Below, piece by piece: positions 9,154-18,230 of a DNA stretch of 64,000 nucleotides; the first letter of the stretch is position 1; every line of letters begins with the position of its first letter. The translations under genes and the position numbers were made by a program. Under the pieces are notes generated by a model. That model saw only the letters and a program-made list of their open reading frames with translations. It was not told the DNA's origin and made no database searches. Origin of the DNA: Pacificibacter marinus (GTDB taxonomy: Bacteria; Pseudomonadota; Alphaproteobacteria; Rhodobacterales; Rhodobacteraceae); NCBI RefSeq assembly GCF_018860665.1, contig NZ_JAHKPK010000005.1, positions 1 through 64,000 on the forward strand, given 5' to 3'.

Positions 9154-9836
9154 TCAGCGGCCTGTTGCTGTGGCGTGACCTGCTGTGTGCCGTGCAAGAT
9201 TTGTGTGGCGCTGTCTTCCATGTCGTGACGCAAACCATCCAGCACACTCTCAAACCATGTCAGCGCAATGGATGCCGGAATCGCCACGGCCATACCCGCG
9301 GCTGTGGTCAAGAGCGCCTCCCAGATCCCTCCAGCAAGAGCCGCCGGATCCGCGCGTGATCCCGCCTCTTGTAGCGCCTGAAATGCGGCAATCATCCCTG
9401 TCACCGTTCCGAGTAGACCCAACAATGGCCCAATCGTAGATGCCAATTCCAAGCCACGAAGTCCTGCCCGCGCCCGCACCAAAAGCGCGCGGGCGACACG
9501 GGTTGTTTCCGCCTCGGCTGCGGTTTGATCCAACTCAGGTTTGAGCGTCGCCTGCATCGCCGCAAGGGCCAGCATCGCGCGCAAAGAACGGCGTGATTTC
9601 AAAGAGGCAATGGCCTCCTCTTTATGGCCATTCGCCCATAGCCCAAGGGCGAGATCCGTGCGCTTACCGCCGGACCATGCCCCAAGCGAAAGCAATCGCA
9701 TGGCTTTCCACAAAATCAAAGCAACCGTGATGACAGAGAGAATGGCGATGGCCCACATTGCGGCGCCGCCCATGCTGACGAAAGCCAAAAGCCGATCAAA
9801 AGCCATCTGCATAGATCCGTTGGTCATAGTTTCCAT
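9150..9836 (-). CDS. exbB: ExbB/TolQ/MotA family proton channel protein
   Basis: ExbB forms the pentameric proton-channel scaffold of the TonB motor. The 228-residue protein has three hydrophobic segments (about 20-45, 135-160 and 170-195). The second carries GLELASTIGPLLGLLGTVTGM and the third GGIWEALLTTAAGMAVAIPA, the family signature. It starts 36 bases after the ABC ATPase gene on the same strand and overlaps the first exbD by four bases. A TolQ assignment is less likely because no tolA, tolB or pal gene is nearby and the operon is an iron importer. Confidence 0.93.
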   Translation of the reverse strand: METMTNGSMQMAFDRLLAFVSMGGAAMWAIAILSVITVALILWKAMRLLSLGAWSGGKRTDLALGLWANGHKEEAIASLKSRRSLRAMLALAAMQATLKPELDQTAAEAETTRVARALLVRARAGLRGLELASTIGPLLGLLGTVTGMIAAFQALQEAGSRADPAALAGGIWEALLTTAAGMAVAIPASIALTWFESVLDGLRHDMEDSATQILHGTQQVTPQQQAAE

Positions 9837-9872
9837 TGTGTTTCACTTTTCTATTTGGCTTAGGTTTCGAGA

Positions 9873-10628
9873 TCATAAGTGGTGCAGAACCAGCGGCTTT
9901 CCCTCAATCTGGGTGACGCGCAGCTCCATATCGAAAATGTCGCCCAACACTTGACTGGTGCAGACCGTTTCGGGGGGGCCTTCTGCGGCGATGCGCCCCT
10001 CTTTAAGCGCGATGACGTGATCGGCCCAAGCCGCCGCATGATTGATGTCATGCACCACGACAACAATGCTGCGCCCCGCTTCTCGCAATGCGACAAGCTG
10101 GGCCATGATGCGGCGGGCAAAAGCCATATCGAGAGCCGCAAGGGGTTCGTCCAAGAGCAGCCAATCCGCGCCCTGCGCCAAGGCCATTGCGATAAAGGCA
10201 CGTTGGCGTTGACCGCCGGAAAGCTCTTCTAAAAAACGATTGCCAAGCGCGGTCAGATCGAGGGCATCCAGCGCCTGCATGACCAACTGCTCATCTTCAT
10301 GTGTTGGTCGGCCTTGGTGATGAGGCCAGCGCCCAAAACCCACCAATTCGCGCACACGCAAACGGCTCCCAAGCGAATTGGTTTGCGACAAAATCGCCAT
10401 TCTGCGTGCCAGTTCGCGTGTTGGCGTTTGCGCGATGTCGGATCCATCGATAGAAATACGCCCCGTTTGCAATGGCATCAATCGGCCAATCAAAGACAAA
10501 AGCGTTGATTTCCCCGCGCCATTCGGCCCGACCAAAGCGGTCACCTTACCTTTTGGAATTTCCAGCGAGATATCCTGCAAAACCGAGGTTTTGCCGATGC
10601 TGTGGCTGAGATTTTTAACACAAATCAT
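9873..10628 (-). CDS. Iron-siderophore ABC transporter ATP-binding protein
   Basis: This is the ATPase (251 residues) of a FecCD-type importer. Walker A GPNGAGKST, Q-loop LSQT, signature LSGGQRQR, Walker B WLLLDEPLAALD and switch-region histidine (VVVHDINHA) are all present. I use the start at 10628 because ATGA overlaps the stop of the upstream permease, and MICVKNLSH begins the ABC fold; an ATG nine codons earlier lies inside the permease gene. It resembles the CeuD/VctC/FhuC group that powers catecholate or hydroxamate siderophore import. Confidence 0.92.
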   Translation of the reverse strand: MICVKNLSHSIGKTSVLQDISLEIPKGKVTALVGPNGAGKSTLLSLIGRLMPLQTGRISIDGSDIAQTPTRELARRMAILSQTNSLGSRLRVRELVGFGRWPHHQGRPTHEDEQLVMQALDALDLTALGNRFLEELSGGQRQRAFIAMALAQGADWLLLDEPLAALDMAFARRIMAQLVALREAGRSIVVVVHDINHAAAWADHVIALKEGRIAAEGPPETVCTSQVLGDIFDMELRVTQIEGKPLVLHHL

Positions 10629-11566
10629 CGCGTACGCCCTTTCAACAAAAGCCATAGGAAAAACAGGCCACCGGCAAATTCGATCACCACAGAAAGCGTC
10701 GATTGCAGGCCCAAAACGCGCTCGAATAGCGTTTGCCCAGCGACCAACATTAGAGTTGCGACCAAGATTGCCATGGGCAGCAAACGGGCGTGGCGGGAAG
10801 ACCCCGTCAATTCATGCGCCAGACCCGAGACGAGCAGGCCAAAGAATGCAATTGGCCCGACCAGTGCCGTTGAAACCGCGACCAAAACGGCCACAATCAC
10901 CAAGGCCAATAGCACCAATCGATCATGAGATAATCCCAGCGATATTGCGATCGGGCGACCAAGCGCCAACACATCCAGACGTGGGGACAACCAAAGGGAC
11001 AGCGCGATTGCACCAAGGCAGACCACGCCTGTCACGGGCAACAAATTGGGTTCAATATTTGTAAAGCTCGCAAAGCTTGCCGCTTGCACCACCGCGAATG
11101 CATTTGGGTCGATAATCCGCGCCAAAAAGGTTGAGAAAGATCGAAACAGCACGCCTAAAATCACACCCGTCAGCACCAAACGCGCCACGTCCTGTGTCCC
11201 TCGGCCCAAGAGAGTTCCAAACAACAACAAAGCGGCCACGGTCATGACCACAACTTCGGCCCCGAATTTTACAGAGATGGACAAGCCTGCATAGCCGCTG
11301 ATGCCCAGCACCGCGACCATTGCGGTTTGCATCAGGATGTAGAGCGCATCAAATCCCATGATTTGTGGGGTAAGGATTCGATTGCGGCAAACGGTTTGAA
11401 AGACCATGGTCGCCACCGCAATCGCGGCACCGACCAGCAACATTCCGATCAATTTAGGTGCGCGCAAACCCAGTATGAATTGCCAACGCGGACCAAGACC
11501 CCAAAACAAATAAAAGCCGCAGGATGCGACCAGAGCGATGCTCAACAGTGCAAAACGCCTATCCAT
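10625..11566 (-). CDS. Iron-siderophore ABC transporter permease, second subunit (FecCD family)
   Basis: This FecCD-family permease (about 312 residues, nine or ten helices) forms the inner-membrane channel with the preceding permease. Visible motifs are GAAIAVATMVFQTVCRNRILTPQIMG near residues 50-75, the GVILGVLF segment, and the ATPase-contact region TALVGPIAFFGLLVSGLAHELTG near 240. I chose ATG 11566 (MDRRFALL), which overlaps the first permease gene by 8 bases; a start 15 codons upstream would overlap more deeply. It is most like CeuC/VctG-type subunits. Confidence 0.9.
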   Translation of the reverse strand: MDRRFALLSIALVASCGFYLFWGLGPRWQFILGLRAPKLIGMLLVGAAIAVATMVFQTVCRNRILTPQIMGFDALYILMQTAMVAVLGISGYAGLSISVKFGAEVVVMTVAALLLFGTLLGRGTQDVARLVLTGVILGVLFRSFSTFLARIIDPNAFAVVQAASFASFTNIEPNLLPVTGVVCLGAIALSLWLSPRLDVLALGRPIAISLGLSHDRLVLLALVIVAVLVAVSTALVGPIAFFGLLVSGLAHELTGSSRHARLLPMAILVATLMLVAGQTLFERVLGLQSTLSVVIEFAGGLFFLWLLLKGRTR

Positions 11567-12512
11567 GTGCGGGCTCCCGATAGAGCAACCACAAGAATAG
11601 GCCAGAGCCAATCACCCCCAAAATCGTTCCAACCGGGACTTCATAAGGAAAACGCACCAGACGTCCTACAATGTCACAAGCCAAGACAAGAGTGGCGCCT
11701 CCTGCGGCCGTAACCGGCAAAGTCGCGCGCAGATTGTCACCCAAGCGCCGCGCCACAATATTGGGCACCACAAGTCCGACAAACGGGATCATTCCTACCG
11801 TAACAATCACCAGCGCGGTGACCACGGAAACAACCACCAAGCCAAGTCGCATGACCGCATCGGGATTCAGGCCAAGACTTGTTGTGGTCTCACGCCCAAG
11901 GCCAAGAATGGAAAACCGATCTGCGGCGAACCATGCCAATGCGGCGGCACCCGCAGCAAACCAAAGCAACTCATAACGTCCTGCAATGACACCCGAAAAT
12001 TCTCCGGTCATGAGCCAGATGCTGATGAGCTGTAAAAGATCGGTTTGCCAGCCGACGAATGTGACAATGGCGCCCAAGACGCCGGACAAGATCAACCCAA
12101 CTACAGGCACCAATAGGACTTCACGTGCAGGCAAACGGCGGATCAGGCGTAAGAACAGCGCTGTTCCAGCCATGGCTGCGAGGCTTGCCACCACCATTTT
12201 CACCCAGATCGGCGATGCAGGCGCAACAATCGTCACGGCGAGCAAACCAAGCGCGGCGCTTTCCGCCGTGCCTGTCGTGCCCGGTTCGACAAAGCGATTG
12301 CGCACCATTTGTTGCATCACCACTCCGGCAATGGCCAAAGCCGCTCCGGTCAGAATCACCGCCAAGGTGCGCGGCAGGCGCGACACGCTCATGATCAGCG
12401 CCATATGCGGGTCACTGCCAAAACTGGCAAAGCCAATTCCGGCAGCACCGATCAACAGGCTGGCCACTGACAATGGCACCAATAGGCCGAGAAGGGTGAG
12501 GGTGGGGCGCAT
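11559..12512 (-). CDS. Iron-siderophore ABC transporter permease, first subunit (FecCD family)
   Basis: The 317-residue product is a FecCD-type permease. It shows GAALAIAGVVMQQMVRNRFVEP near residues 58-78, the family's substrate-path motif, and GMIPFVGLVVPNIVARRLGDN near 240-260, the coupling helix that meets the ATPase. It begins 37 bases after the binding-protein gene and overlaps the second permease, so the four transporter genes form a unit. Resemblance is closest to CeuB/VctD/FatD-type permeases, as recalled from motif layout rather than from a search. Confidence 0.92.
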   Translation of the reverse strand: MRPTLTLLGLLVPLSVASLLIGAAGIGFASFGSDPHMALIMSVSRLPRTLAVILTGAALAIAGVVMQQMVRNRFVEPGTTGTAESAALGLLAVTIVAPASPIWVKMVVASLAAMAGTALFLRLIRRLPAREVLLVPVVGLILSGVLGAIVTFVGWQTDLLQLISIWLMTGEFSGVIAGRYELLWFAAGAAALAWFAADRFSILGLGRETTTSLGLNPDAVMRLGLVVVSVVTALVIVTVGMIPFVGLVVPNIVARRLGDNLRATLPVTAAGGATLVLACDIVGRLVRFPYEVPVGTILGVIGSGLFLWLLYREPAHG

Positions 12513-12549
12513 GATATTATTGGCCGAGGCACAGGCCCCGGCCCTTTGC

Positions 12550-13440
12550 TTATTTGGTAAAAGCGGTTGTCATCTCAGCCAAGGTGGTGCTGAGCGAGGT
12601 GTAGCCACCACCCGCGATATAAAGTGGGGCCGCAGAGAGATAGACGATCTGGTCGTTTTGTGCTGCGGTTGTTCCAGCCACCAATGGGTTGTCCAAGGTT
12701 GTGTGTGCCGATGACGCCTCGCCAATGGCAACGCTGCGATCAACCACGATCAACCAGTCGGGGTTCACTTCGGCTATGAATTCAAAGGACACAGCATCGC
12801 CATGCACTTCGGGGTTCAGGTTTTCAAATGCCTCGGGGACATCAAGGGCTGTGTGAACCCAGCCGAACCGCGACCCGCGACCATAAGCCGAAACTTTTGG
12901 GCCGTTGGTCATAAGGATCAACGCATTACCTTTACCGGCAGTGGCCGCTTTTGCCTCTGCAAGTTGCGCATCCATCGCGGCTAACAGCTCCGCAGCCTTA
13001 TCTTGTTTCTCAAACAGCACACCGTAGGTGGTGATGTTTGCTTTTGCATCCGCGACGGTATCTTCGCCGATGGTCATATCAATCGTGGGAGCGATTTTTG
13101 ACAAAGCCTGAACCTTTGCCGCAGACCGACCGCCCGCAATGATCAAATCCGGGCCGAGGTTTGCCAGAGCTTCCATGTTCGGCTCAAATAATGTGCCAAC
13201 CGGTTCGGCAGTCAAATCACCGAGGTAATCAACATAAAGTTTATCAGGAATGCCAACCAAAGGAACATCGAGCGCGGTCAGCGTATCAATTGCCGCAATA
13301 TCAAGGGCCACGACATGAGCAGGGCTAGGGGCCGTTGTCACCTCACCCTGAGCGGTGTGAATTTGGATATCTTGCGCCATAACGGCAGGTGTAGCGAACA
13401 GCGACATGCCAATAAACGCGGCACAGAAAGTGCGTATCAT
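12550..13440 (-). CDS. Iron-siderophore periplasmic substrate-binding protein
   Basis: This 296-residue class III binding protein delivers the siderophore to the FecCD permeases. It has a signal peptide (residues 1-22, ending AVMAQ), then VVALDIAAIDTLTALDVPLVGIP and LANLGPDLIIAGGRSA, the standard CeuE/FatB/YclQ layout with a single backbone helix joining two lobes. I prefer ATG 13440, which has GGAGAGAG directly upstream; an ATG four codons earlier (13452) is inside that site. It is the first gene of the operon running to tonB, and its promoter must lie in the 119-base gap shared with the divergent DUF2218 gene. Confidence 0.92.
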   Translation of the reverse strand: MIRTFCAAFIGMSLFATPAVMAQDIQIHTAQGEVTTAPSPAHVVALDIAAIDTLTALDVPLVGIPDKLYVDYLGDLTAEPVGTLFEPNMEALANLGPDLIIAGGRSAAKVQALSKIAPTIDMTIGEDTVADAKANITTYGVLFEKQDKAAELLAAMDAQLAEAKAATAGKGNALILMTNGPKVSAYGRGSRFGWVHTALDVPEAFENLNPEVHGDAVSFEFIAEVNPDWLIVVDRSVAIGEASSAHTTLDNPLVAGTTAAQNDQIVYLSAAPLYIAGGGYTSLSTTLAEMTTAFTK

Positions 13441-13559
13441 ATCTCTCTCCATTAATGAACGCGTGGCTGAAAGTCTGGCTTCGCTTTATTTTCGAGGAAA
13501 TAACGGCTTGCGTTCCGAAGGTAAAGATATAAACGTACTAAAAAAGTCAGGAATTTGAA

Positions 13560-13850
13560 ATGCTCAAATCAACAGCCTATTACCCGACACAACACGGGTC
13601 AAAATACCTACAACAATTGTGCAAGCATTTTGCTCATAAGGTTACTGTTACCAATGATGACAAACATGGGGCTGTGGCGCTTGAAGCTGGCCCTGCCGAG
13701 CTAAGTGCAGATGAAAATGGTCTGACAATCACTGTCACTGCTGAAGATGCAAAAGGGATTATTGGCGCGCGCTTCGTGTTTGATATTCATCTTGTGACCT
13801 TTGCGCATCGCGAAGATTTCATTGGGCTAAGCTGGGCGATGTTACCCTAA
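13560..13850 (+). CDS. DUF2218 domain protein
   Basis: This 96-residue soluble protein matches the DUF2218 pattern: an N-terminal STAYYPTQHGSKYLQQLCKHFAHK-like segment, in which Q-L-C-K-H-F-A-H-K is the hallmark, then a small alpha/beta fold with G.A.L......L.......E and a C-terminal HLVTFAHRE-F-GLSW. The conserved Cys and His residues could bind metal, but no function is established. It is transcribed divergently from the siderophore operon with 119 bases between starts, suggesting shared iron regulation. AGGA sits about 9 bases before ATG 13560. Confidence 0.8.
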   Translation: MLKSTAYYPTQHGSKYLQQLCKHFAHKVTVTNDDKHGAVALEAGPAELSADENGLTITVTAEDAKGIIGARFVFDIHLVTFAHREDFIGLSWAMLP

Positions 13851-13960
13851 CCTGCACAACGATTTGGATGGTTATGCACCTAGATATTATGCGCTGGTTG
13901 GCATCATTGGCAGGCAAGCCCCCGCGCGCTAGGGAAAAATCTATCTGCAATCTGTGCAGG

Positions 13961-14479
13961 TCACAGGCTTGGTAAGTTGTGCGCGATTAACGCGTCCAAG
14001 TTTAGAGGTTTGTAATCGGTCTGTTCAACGCTCACGCAAATATGCCGCTCTGTTGGTGCCAGTTTCGTGTGTAAGTGACCATGAATGTTCATGGCAAATC
14101 GTTCGCCAAGACCACTGCGCGCGCACAGGCTGATTGGCAAATGCGTCAACACTGTCTTTGCGGCCCCCAGAACTTTCCATATAGAAATAGACTGGAACAC
14201 TTGCGTCAATTCGCGGTCAAGAGGGTTGTCGTGATTGCCAAGGATCAAATGTTTTTGCCCTTTCAACCGCCCCAACATTTTCCAGCCGTCCCCTCCATAG
14301 ACATCTCCCAAGTGAAAAACCGTGTCATCTAAGGCAATGAGATCATTCCAGTTGTCTGCAAGACATTCATTCATTTCGCGCACAGTCCCAAATCCGCGTG
14401 ACGTTTTTCCTTGCGCCAAGCCCGTGTCAATAAAGCTGCTGTCCCCGAAATGCGTGTCGGAGATAATCCATGTCGTCAT
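13961..14479 (-). CDS. Calcineurin-like metallophosphoesterase
   Basis: The 172-residue protein has the full dinuclear metallophosphoesterase signature: SDTHFGD (residues 7-13), HLGDVYG (about 56-62), LGNHDNP (about 79-85), the lone His of LTHLP (about 113), and the closing GHLHTKL (about 134-140). Proteins of this size hydrolyse phosphomono- or diesters in the cytoplasm; the natural substrate is usually unknown. It sits alone on the minus strand between the DUF2218 and LysR genes and is not clearly cotranscribed. It may be relevant that other phosphatases are encoded nearby at 24307-26377, but no link is shown by the sequence. Confidence 0.88.
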   Translation of the reverse strand: MTTWIISDTHFGDSSFIDTGLAQGKTSRGFGTVREMNECLADNWNDLIALDDTVFHLGDVYGGDGWKMLGRLKGQKHLILGNHDNPLDRELTQVFQSISIWKVLGAAKTVLTHLPISLCARSGLGERFAMNIHGHLHTKLAPTERHICVSVEQTDYKPLNLDALIAHNLPSL

Positions 14480-14595
14480 ATTCTAGTCCTTATGCGCAGA
14501 TGTAGTGCTTGGAGAGAAAAGAGAGGCGCGGCATGCAAAGCCATCCTGCGCTATCGGCATCTAGGCAGTCCCTGCGCCGCTGTCGCGCCTCGCCC

Positions 14596-15507
14596 CTATG
14601 CATCGCCGATTTGTTTCGCGCCGCTGCGTATTTTCTTGGCCAAATACTTGGCAAGTTTCGCTGCAGCAGGGGACAATGTGCGCCCGTGCAGTTTTACCAG
14701 TCGAATATTTGCCGGTTTCATTTTTGTGATTTTAAGCAAAACCGCTTTTGCGGCGTCATCTTCGCTTTGCTCGTATAGTGAAAGGCCAAAAGTGATGAGC
14801 CCGCCGCTGCGGCAAGCGCTGGCGATAGAGGCATAAGTGTTGCTTTCGACAGCAGGGGACAGGAAAGCATTTTCGCGATTGGCCTGTTGATCCAGCATAA
14901 GTCGCAAGCCTGATCCCTGCGGGGGCAATACGATTTGATGTTTGGCTATTTCTGAAATGGACACCTCGCCTGCCGCCGCCAGCGGATGGTGGGCGGAAAC
15001 CACAGCAAAGATCTCTTGCTCTGCCATACTCAGCACTGACAAATCCGAATGATCGGGCAGATTCAAGCACAGGCCAATATCGGAATGAAATTCTTGCAAA
15101 TCCGCCAGTGCGCGTATTGAGGATGAATGGTTCAGCGCGACAGTCACCTTTGGGTTTTTCTGCTGGAACTTCGCCAAATGCACCGGCAGAAAACTTTCTA
15201 AAACGGATTGGCTGGCACAAATTCGCACATGACCGCTGGTGGCTTTTTTGATTGCCTGCAATTCGCCGCGCACCTTTTCCAGCTCTGCCAATTGCGCGCG
15301 GGCGTGGATCGCAAGGTATTGCCCCGACGGATTGAGGCGGAGCCCCTTGGAGGTGCGTTCAAACAAATCCACGCCGAAATGCGCCTCAAGCGCCAGAATT
15401 TTACGACTGAGCGCAGAGGGGGTCATAGACATGTGTTCCGCAGCTTTGCGGATCGAACGGAACTGCACGATAGCGTCGAGAATTTTCAGATCATTGAAGT
15501 TTTGCAT
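14596..15507 (-). CDS. LysR family transcriptional regulator
   Basis: This 303-residue protein has an N-terminal winged helix-turn-helix (residues 1-60, with FRSIRKAAEHMSMTPSALSR and LEAHFGVDLFERTSKGLRL) and a C-terminal periplasmic-binding-like effector domain (about 90-295). It starts 16 bases after the ATPase gene of the FbpABC-type importer and on the same strand, so it is likely the last gene of that operon and may control it. LysR regulators are usually divergent from their targets; this tail position is less common. Effector unknown. Confidence 0.9.
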   Translation of the reverse strand: MQNFNDLKILDAIVQFRSIRKAAEHMSMTPSALSRKILALEAHFGVDLFERTSKGLRLNPSGQYLAIHARAQLAELEKVRGELQAIKKATSGHVRICASQSVLESFLPVHLAKFQQKNPKVTVALNHSSSIRALADLQEFHSDIGLCLNLPDHSDLSVLSMAEQEIFAVVSAHHPLAAAGEVSISEIAKHQIVLPPQGSGLRLMLDQQANRENAFLSPAVESNTYASIASACRSGGLITFGLSLYEQSEDDAAKAVLLKITKMKPANIRLVKLHGRTLSPAAAKLAKYLAKKIRSGAKQIGDA

Positions 15508-15523
15508 AGGAAAATCGCCGTCG

Positions 15524-16528
15524 TTATGCCCGCAACGGAAAGACGTGTTCCGGCAGAATATTTAAACGCACATCCCCCATCTCCTGAGGTCTGGTTTCAG
15601 AAAAGAAAGTCAGGCTTTGCCCCTTAATTTCCACTTTGATTTCGAAGCGCCCGTCGATGAACACCATGTCTTGAACTTTCGCGGCGTGCTCAGCTTGCCC
15701 CTGTACGATTTGAACCGCGTTGCGCGGGACCAAAAGCCAGTCCGATCTGTCATCGGTGTTGGCATGATAGGAATCTGAAGTGAAGAAATCGCGCGGCACG
15801 ATATTGCCCGCATTGACAAACTTTGCCGTCTCTACTGTGGTGGGGCGCGTGAAGATGTCCAAGGGTGTGCCCACTTGTTGGATTTGCCCCCCCGACATCA
15901 CGGCAATTCGGTCTGACAGGATTTGTGCTTCACGCCGATCGTGAGTCACATTGATACAAGTCAGCCCGAACTGCTTGGCGAGCTTACGAATTTCGTGCCC
16001 CAGATCGTCACGCAAATTGGAATCAAGGCTGGCCAGAGGCTCATCAAGCAAGATCACCTTGGGAGAGAGCGCGAGTGCACGCGCTATTCCCACCCTTTGG
16101 CGTTGTCCGCCAGAAAGTTGGCGCGGATATTTACCCGCATGAGCAGACATCTGCACCTGTCCCAAAACCTCTTTAACGCGTTTTGCCATATCGTTCTTGT
16201 TCCACCCGTAGCTGCGCAACGGAAAGGCAATATTTTCGTCAATCGTAAGGTGGGGCCAAAGCGCATGATCTTGAAAGACGAAACCGAATTGACGCGCTTG
16301 CGTAGGGACAAAAGTGCCGTGCGCGGGGTTGTCCAACACGTTGCCATTATAAGACAGCTGCCCGCTTCCCGCGCGGTCCAACCCTGAAATGATCCGCAGT
16401 AAGGTTGATTTTCCGCAGCCCGATTGCCCCAAAAGCGTAACGAATTCTCCCTCTTCAATGTCGAGGTTGATCCCCTTCAAAATCTCGGTATTCTCAAAGC
16501 TTTTATGCAGGTTATGTATATTAATCAT
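15524..16528 (-). CDS. ABC transporter ATP-binding protein, FbpC/PotA-like (importer 1)
   Basis: The 334-residue ATPase drives importer 1. It has Walker A GQSGCGKST, Q-loop VFQDHALWPH, signature LSGGQRQR, Walker B VILLDEPLASLD and H-loop VTHDRREA, then a C-terminal beta-rich regulatory (TOBE-like) domain from about residue 240. It starts three bases after the permease stop and is followed by the LysR gene. The family includes ferric iron, putrescine, sulfate, phosphonate and hexose-phosphate importers, so the ATPase alone does not define the cargo. Confidence 0.92.
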   Translation of the reverse strand: MINIHNLHKSFENTEILKGINLDIEEGEFVTLLGQSGCGKSTLLRIISGLDRAGSGQLSYNGNVLDNPAHGTFVPTQARQFGFVFQDHALWPHLTIDENIAFPLRSYGWNKNDMAKRVKEVLGQVQMSAHAGKYPRQLSGGQRQRVGIARALALSPKVILLDEPLASLDSNLRDDLGHEIRKLAKQFGLTCINVTHDRREAQILSDRIAVMSGGQIQQVGTPLDIFTRPTTVETAKFVNAGNIVPRDFFTSDSYHANTDDRSDWLLVPRNAVQIVQGQAEHAAKVQDMVFIDGRFEIKVEIKGQSLTFFSETRPQEMGDVRLNILPEHVFPLRA

Positions 16529-16531
16529 GGA

Positions 16532-18226
16532 TCAGTGGCCTTTCTCGGGGCGCAGGCTGTTGAGATAATTTGCCAACGCGATGAAGCCACCAGAGATCAA
16601 AACAGACACAAGGCTCATGGCCATTGCGGTGTTGACCGAACCTTGGTCGAATTGGTGGAACACAAAGGTTGAAACGGTTTCAAAACCGGGAGGCGTGAGC
16701 AATAGCGATGTCACCAATTCGCGTGAAGCAATGGAAAATACGATAAATCCAGAGGCCACGGACACACCAAGCAAAGCTGGACCGTTGACGCGTAAAATTA
16801 CCCCCAGATCGCTGGCCCCGTAGACCACAGCCGCGTCCTGCATCGACATGGGCAATTGTCGCAATGTGCTTGTGATCATACGCACCGGATATGGCAACAT
16901 GATGCAGGTATAGGCCAATAACATCACCCACCATGTATTATATGGTGTCCATGGCCAAAACGATTGGTTCCAGACAAGAATGAGCCCCACGGCGAGCGTC
17001 ATAGCCGGAAGCGCATTGGGCAGGGTCAACAGAAAATCTAAGGGATCAGAGAGGACCGAACGCCAACGCACGATAAAAAACGCGGCCAGTATGCCGATCG
17101 TCACAGTGATCAGCGCCGTGACTGTGGCCAAATGCAGACTTGTTGCGATGGCACTGAGAGCATCTTCATGCGTGGTGAACAGGGCTATAAAGGCATTAAA
17201 ATTCAGATTGGACCAGACCAATCCGCCCGACATCCGTTGCATCATCGCACTTAACAGGATGGACAAAAGCGGCAATGCCACAGCGACAAAAGCAAGGCCG
17301 CCAAGCGCGATATGGCTTATCGTGGTGCCGACAGTGCCCAGTTGCGATTTGCGCCCTTGGCTTTGCACCTCATCCACACTTGTGGTGACTTGTTTCGTCA
17401 AGCGCAAATGTAAATTGTAAGCGCCAAGTGCTATCACGATCAGTATCAAAGACAGGACAGAAGCCCCCGGCAAATCTATCGGCCAATCGCTTAGTTTTTC
17501 ATGGATGTAGGTCACGACAAAATCGATATCGGCCCGCCGCCCCAGAATTTCAGCTGTGCCAAATTCCTCGACAGTCATGATGAACACAAGCAAATTGCTG
17601 GACACGATCGCTGTGCCTACCAGCGGCAAAACAATGCGAAACAGGCGTCGAACGGATGTCGCGCCAAACACGCGTGCGACTTCGTCATATCGCTGTCCGA
17701 CGATCTGCAAGGCGCTAGAGGTGGTAAAATAAACGACTGGAAACAAGTTCAACGCCATCACGATAACGATTCCGAAAAAGCTATAAAGTATCGAGCTCAA
17801 GTTGAAGCCCAACAGCTGTTCGATAAAACCGTTGCGTTGTCCCAATTGAATCCATGCGAAAGCGCCAGTGAAGGGCGGGACCAAAAAAGGCACGAGAAAC
17901 AGCACATCCCAGATCGCGCCACGTCGCCCAAGTTTGATCCGCACAAGCGCGGCCGAGACGGCCATGACAGTTGAGAGCGCACAAACAGACAGGGCCAGCG
18001 TTACCGAGTTGAACACAGCCTGTAATAATCTGGGATCATTAAGATGCGGCCCTAGATTACTGAAGGGGGCGATGAATGACAGTTCGTTGAGTTTGGGGAA
18101 AATTGCAAAAAGAATGACGGCCAAGATGGGCAGCGCAACCACAACAAAAGCAAAGCCCATGGTTGCGAGGAAAAGGGAGGCGCGTAGCGCGCCTCCCGAA
18201 GGTTTATGTGCCGAAATGGGCATCAT
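16532..18226 (-). CDS. ABC transporter permease, fused double-domain FbpB type (importer 1)
   Basis: The product (about 564 residues) contains two consecutive BPD-type permease domains of about six helices each, as in FbpB. EAA-like loops are visible as YDEVARVFGATSVRRLFRIVLPL (first half) and MQDAAVVYGASDLGVILRVNGPAL (second half). I place the start at ATG 18226, five bases downstream of the binding-protein stop; the frame is open further upstream but would overlap that gene by 62 bases. The ATPase gene follows after three bases. Confidence 0.9.
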   Translation of the reverse strand: MMPISAHKPSGGALRASLFLATMGFAFVVVALPILAVILFAIFPKLNELSFIAPFSNLGPHLNDPRLLQAVFNSVTLALSVCALSTVMAVSAALVRIKLGRRGAIWDVLFLVPFLVPPFTGAFAWIQLGQRNGFIEQLLGFNLSSILYSFFGIVIVMALNLFPVVYFTTSSALQIVGQRYDEVARVFGATSVRRLFRIVLPLVGTAIVSSNLLVFIMTVEEFGTAEILGRRADIDFVVTYIHEKLSDWPIDLPGASVLSLILIVIALGAYNLHLRLTKQVTTSVDEVQSQGRKSQLGTVGTTISHIALGGLAFVAVALPLLSILLSAMMQRMSGGLVWSNLNFNAFIALFTTHEDALSAIATSLHLATVTALITVTIGILAAFFIVRWRSVLSDPLDFLLTLPNALPAMTLAVGLILVWNQSFWPWTPYNTWWVMLLAYTCIMLPYPVRMITSTLRQLPMSMQDAAVVYGASDLGVILRVNGPALLGVSVASGFIVFSIASRELVTSLLLTPPGFETVSTFVFHQFDQGSVNTAMAMSLVSVLISGGFIALANYLNSLRPEKGH

Positions 18227-18230
18227 CAAC

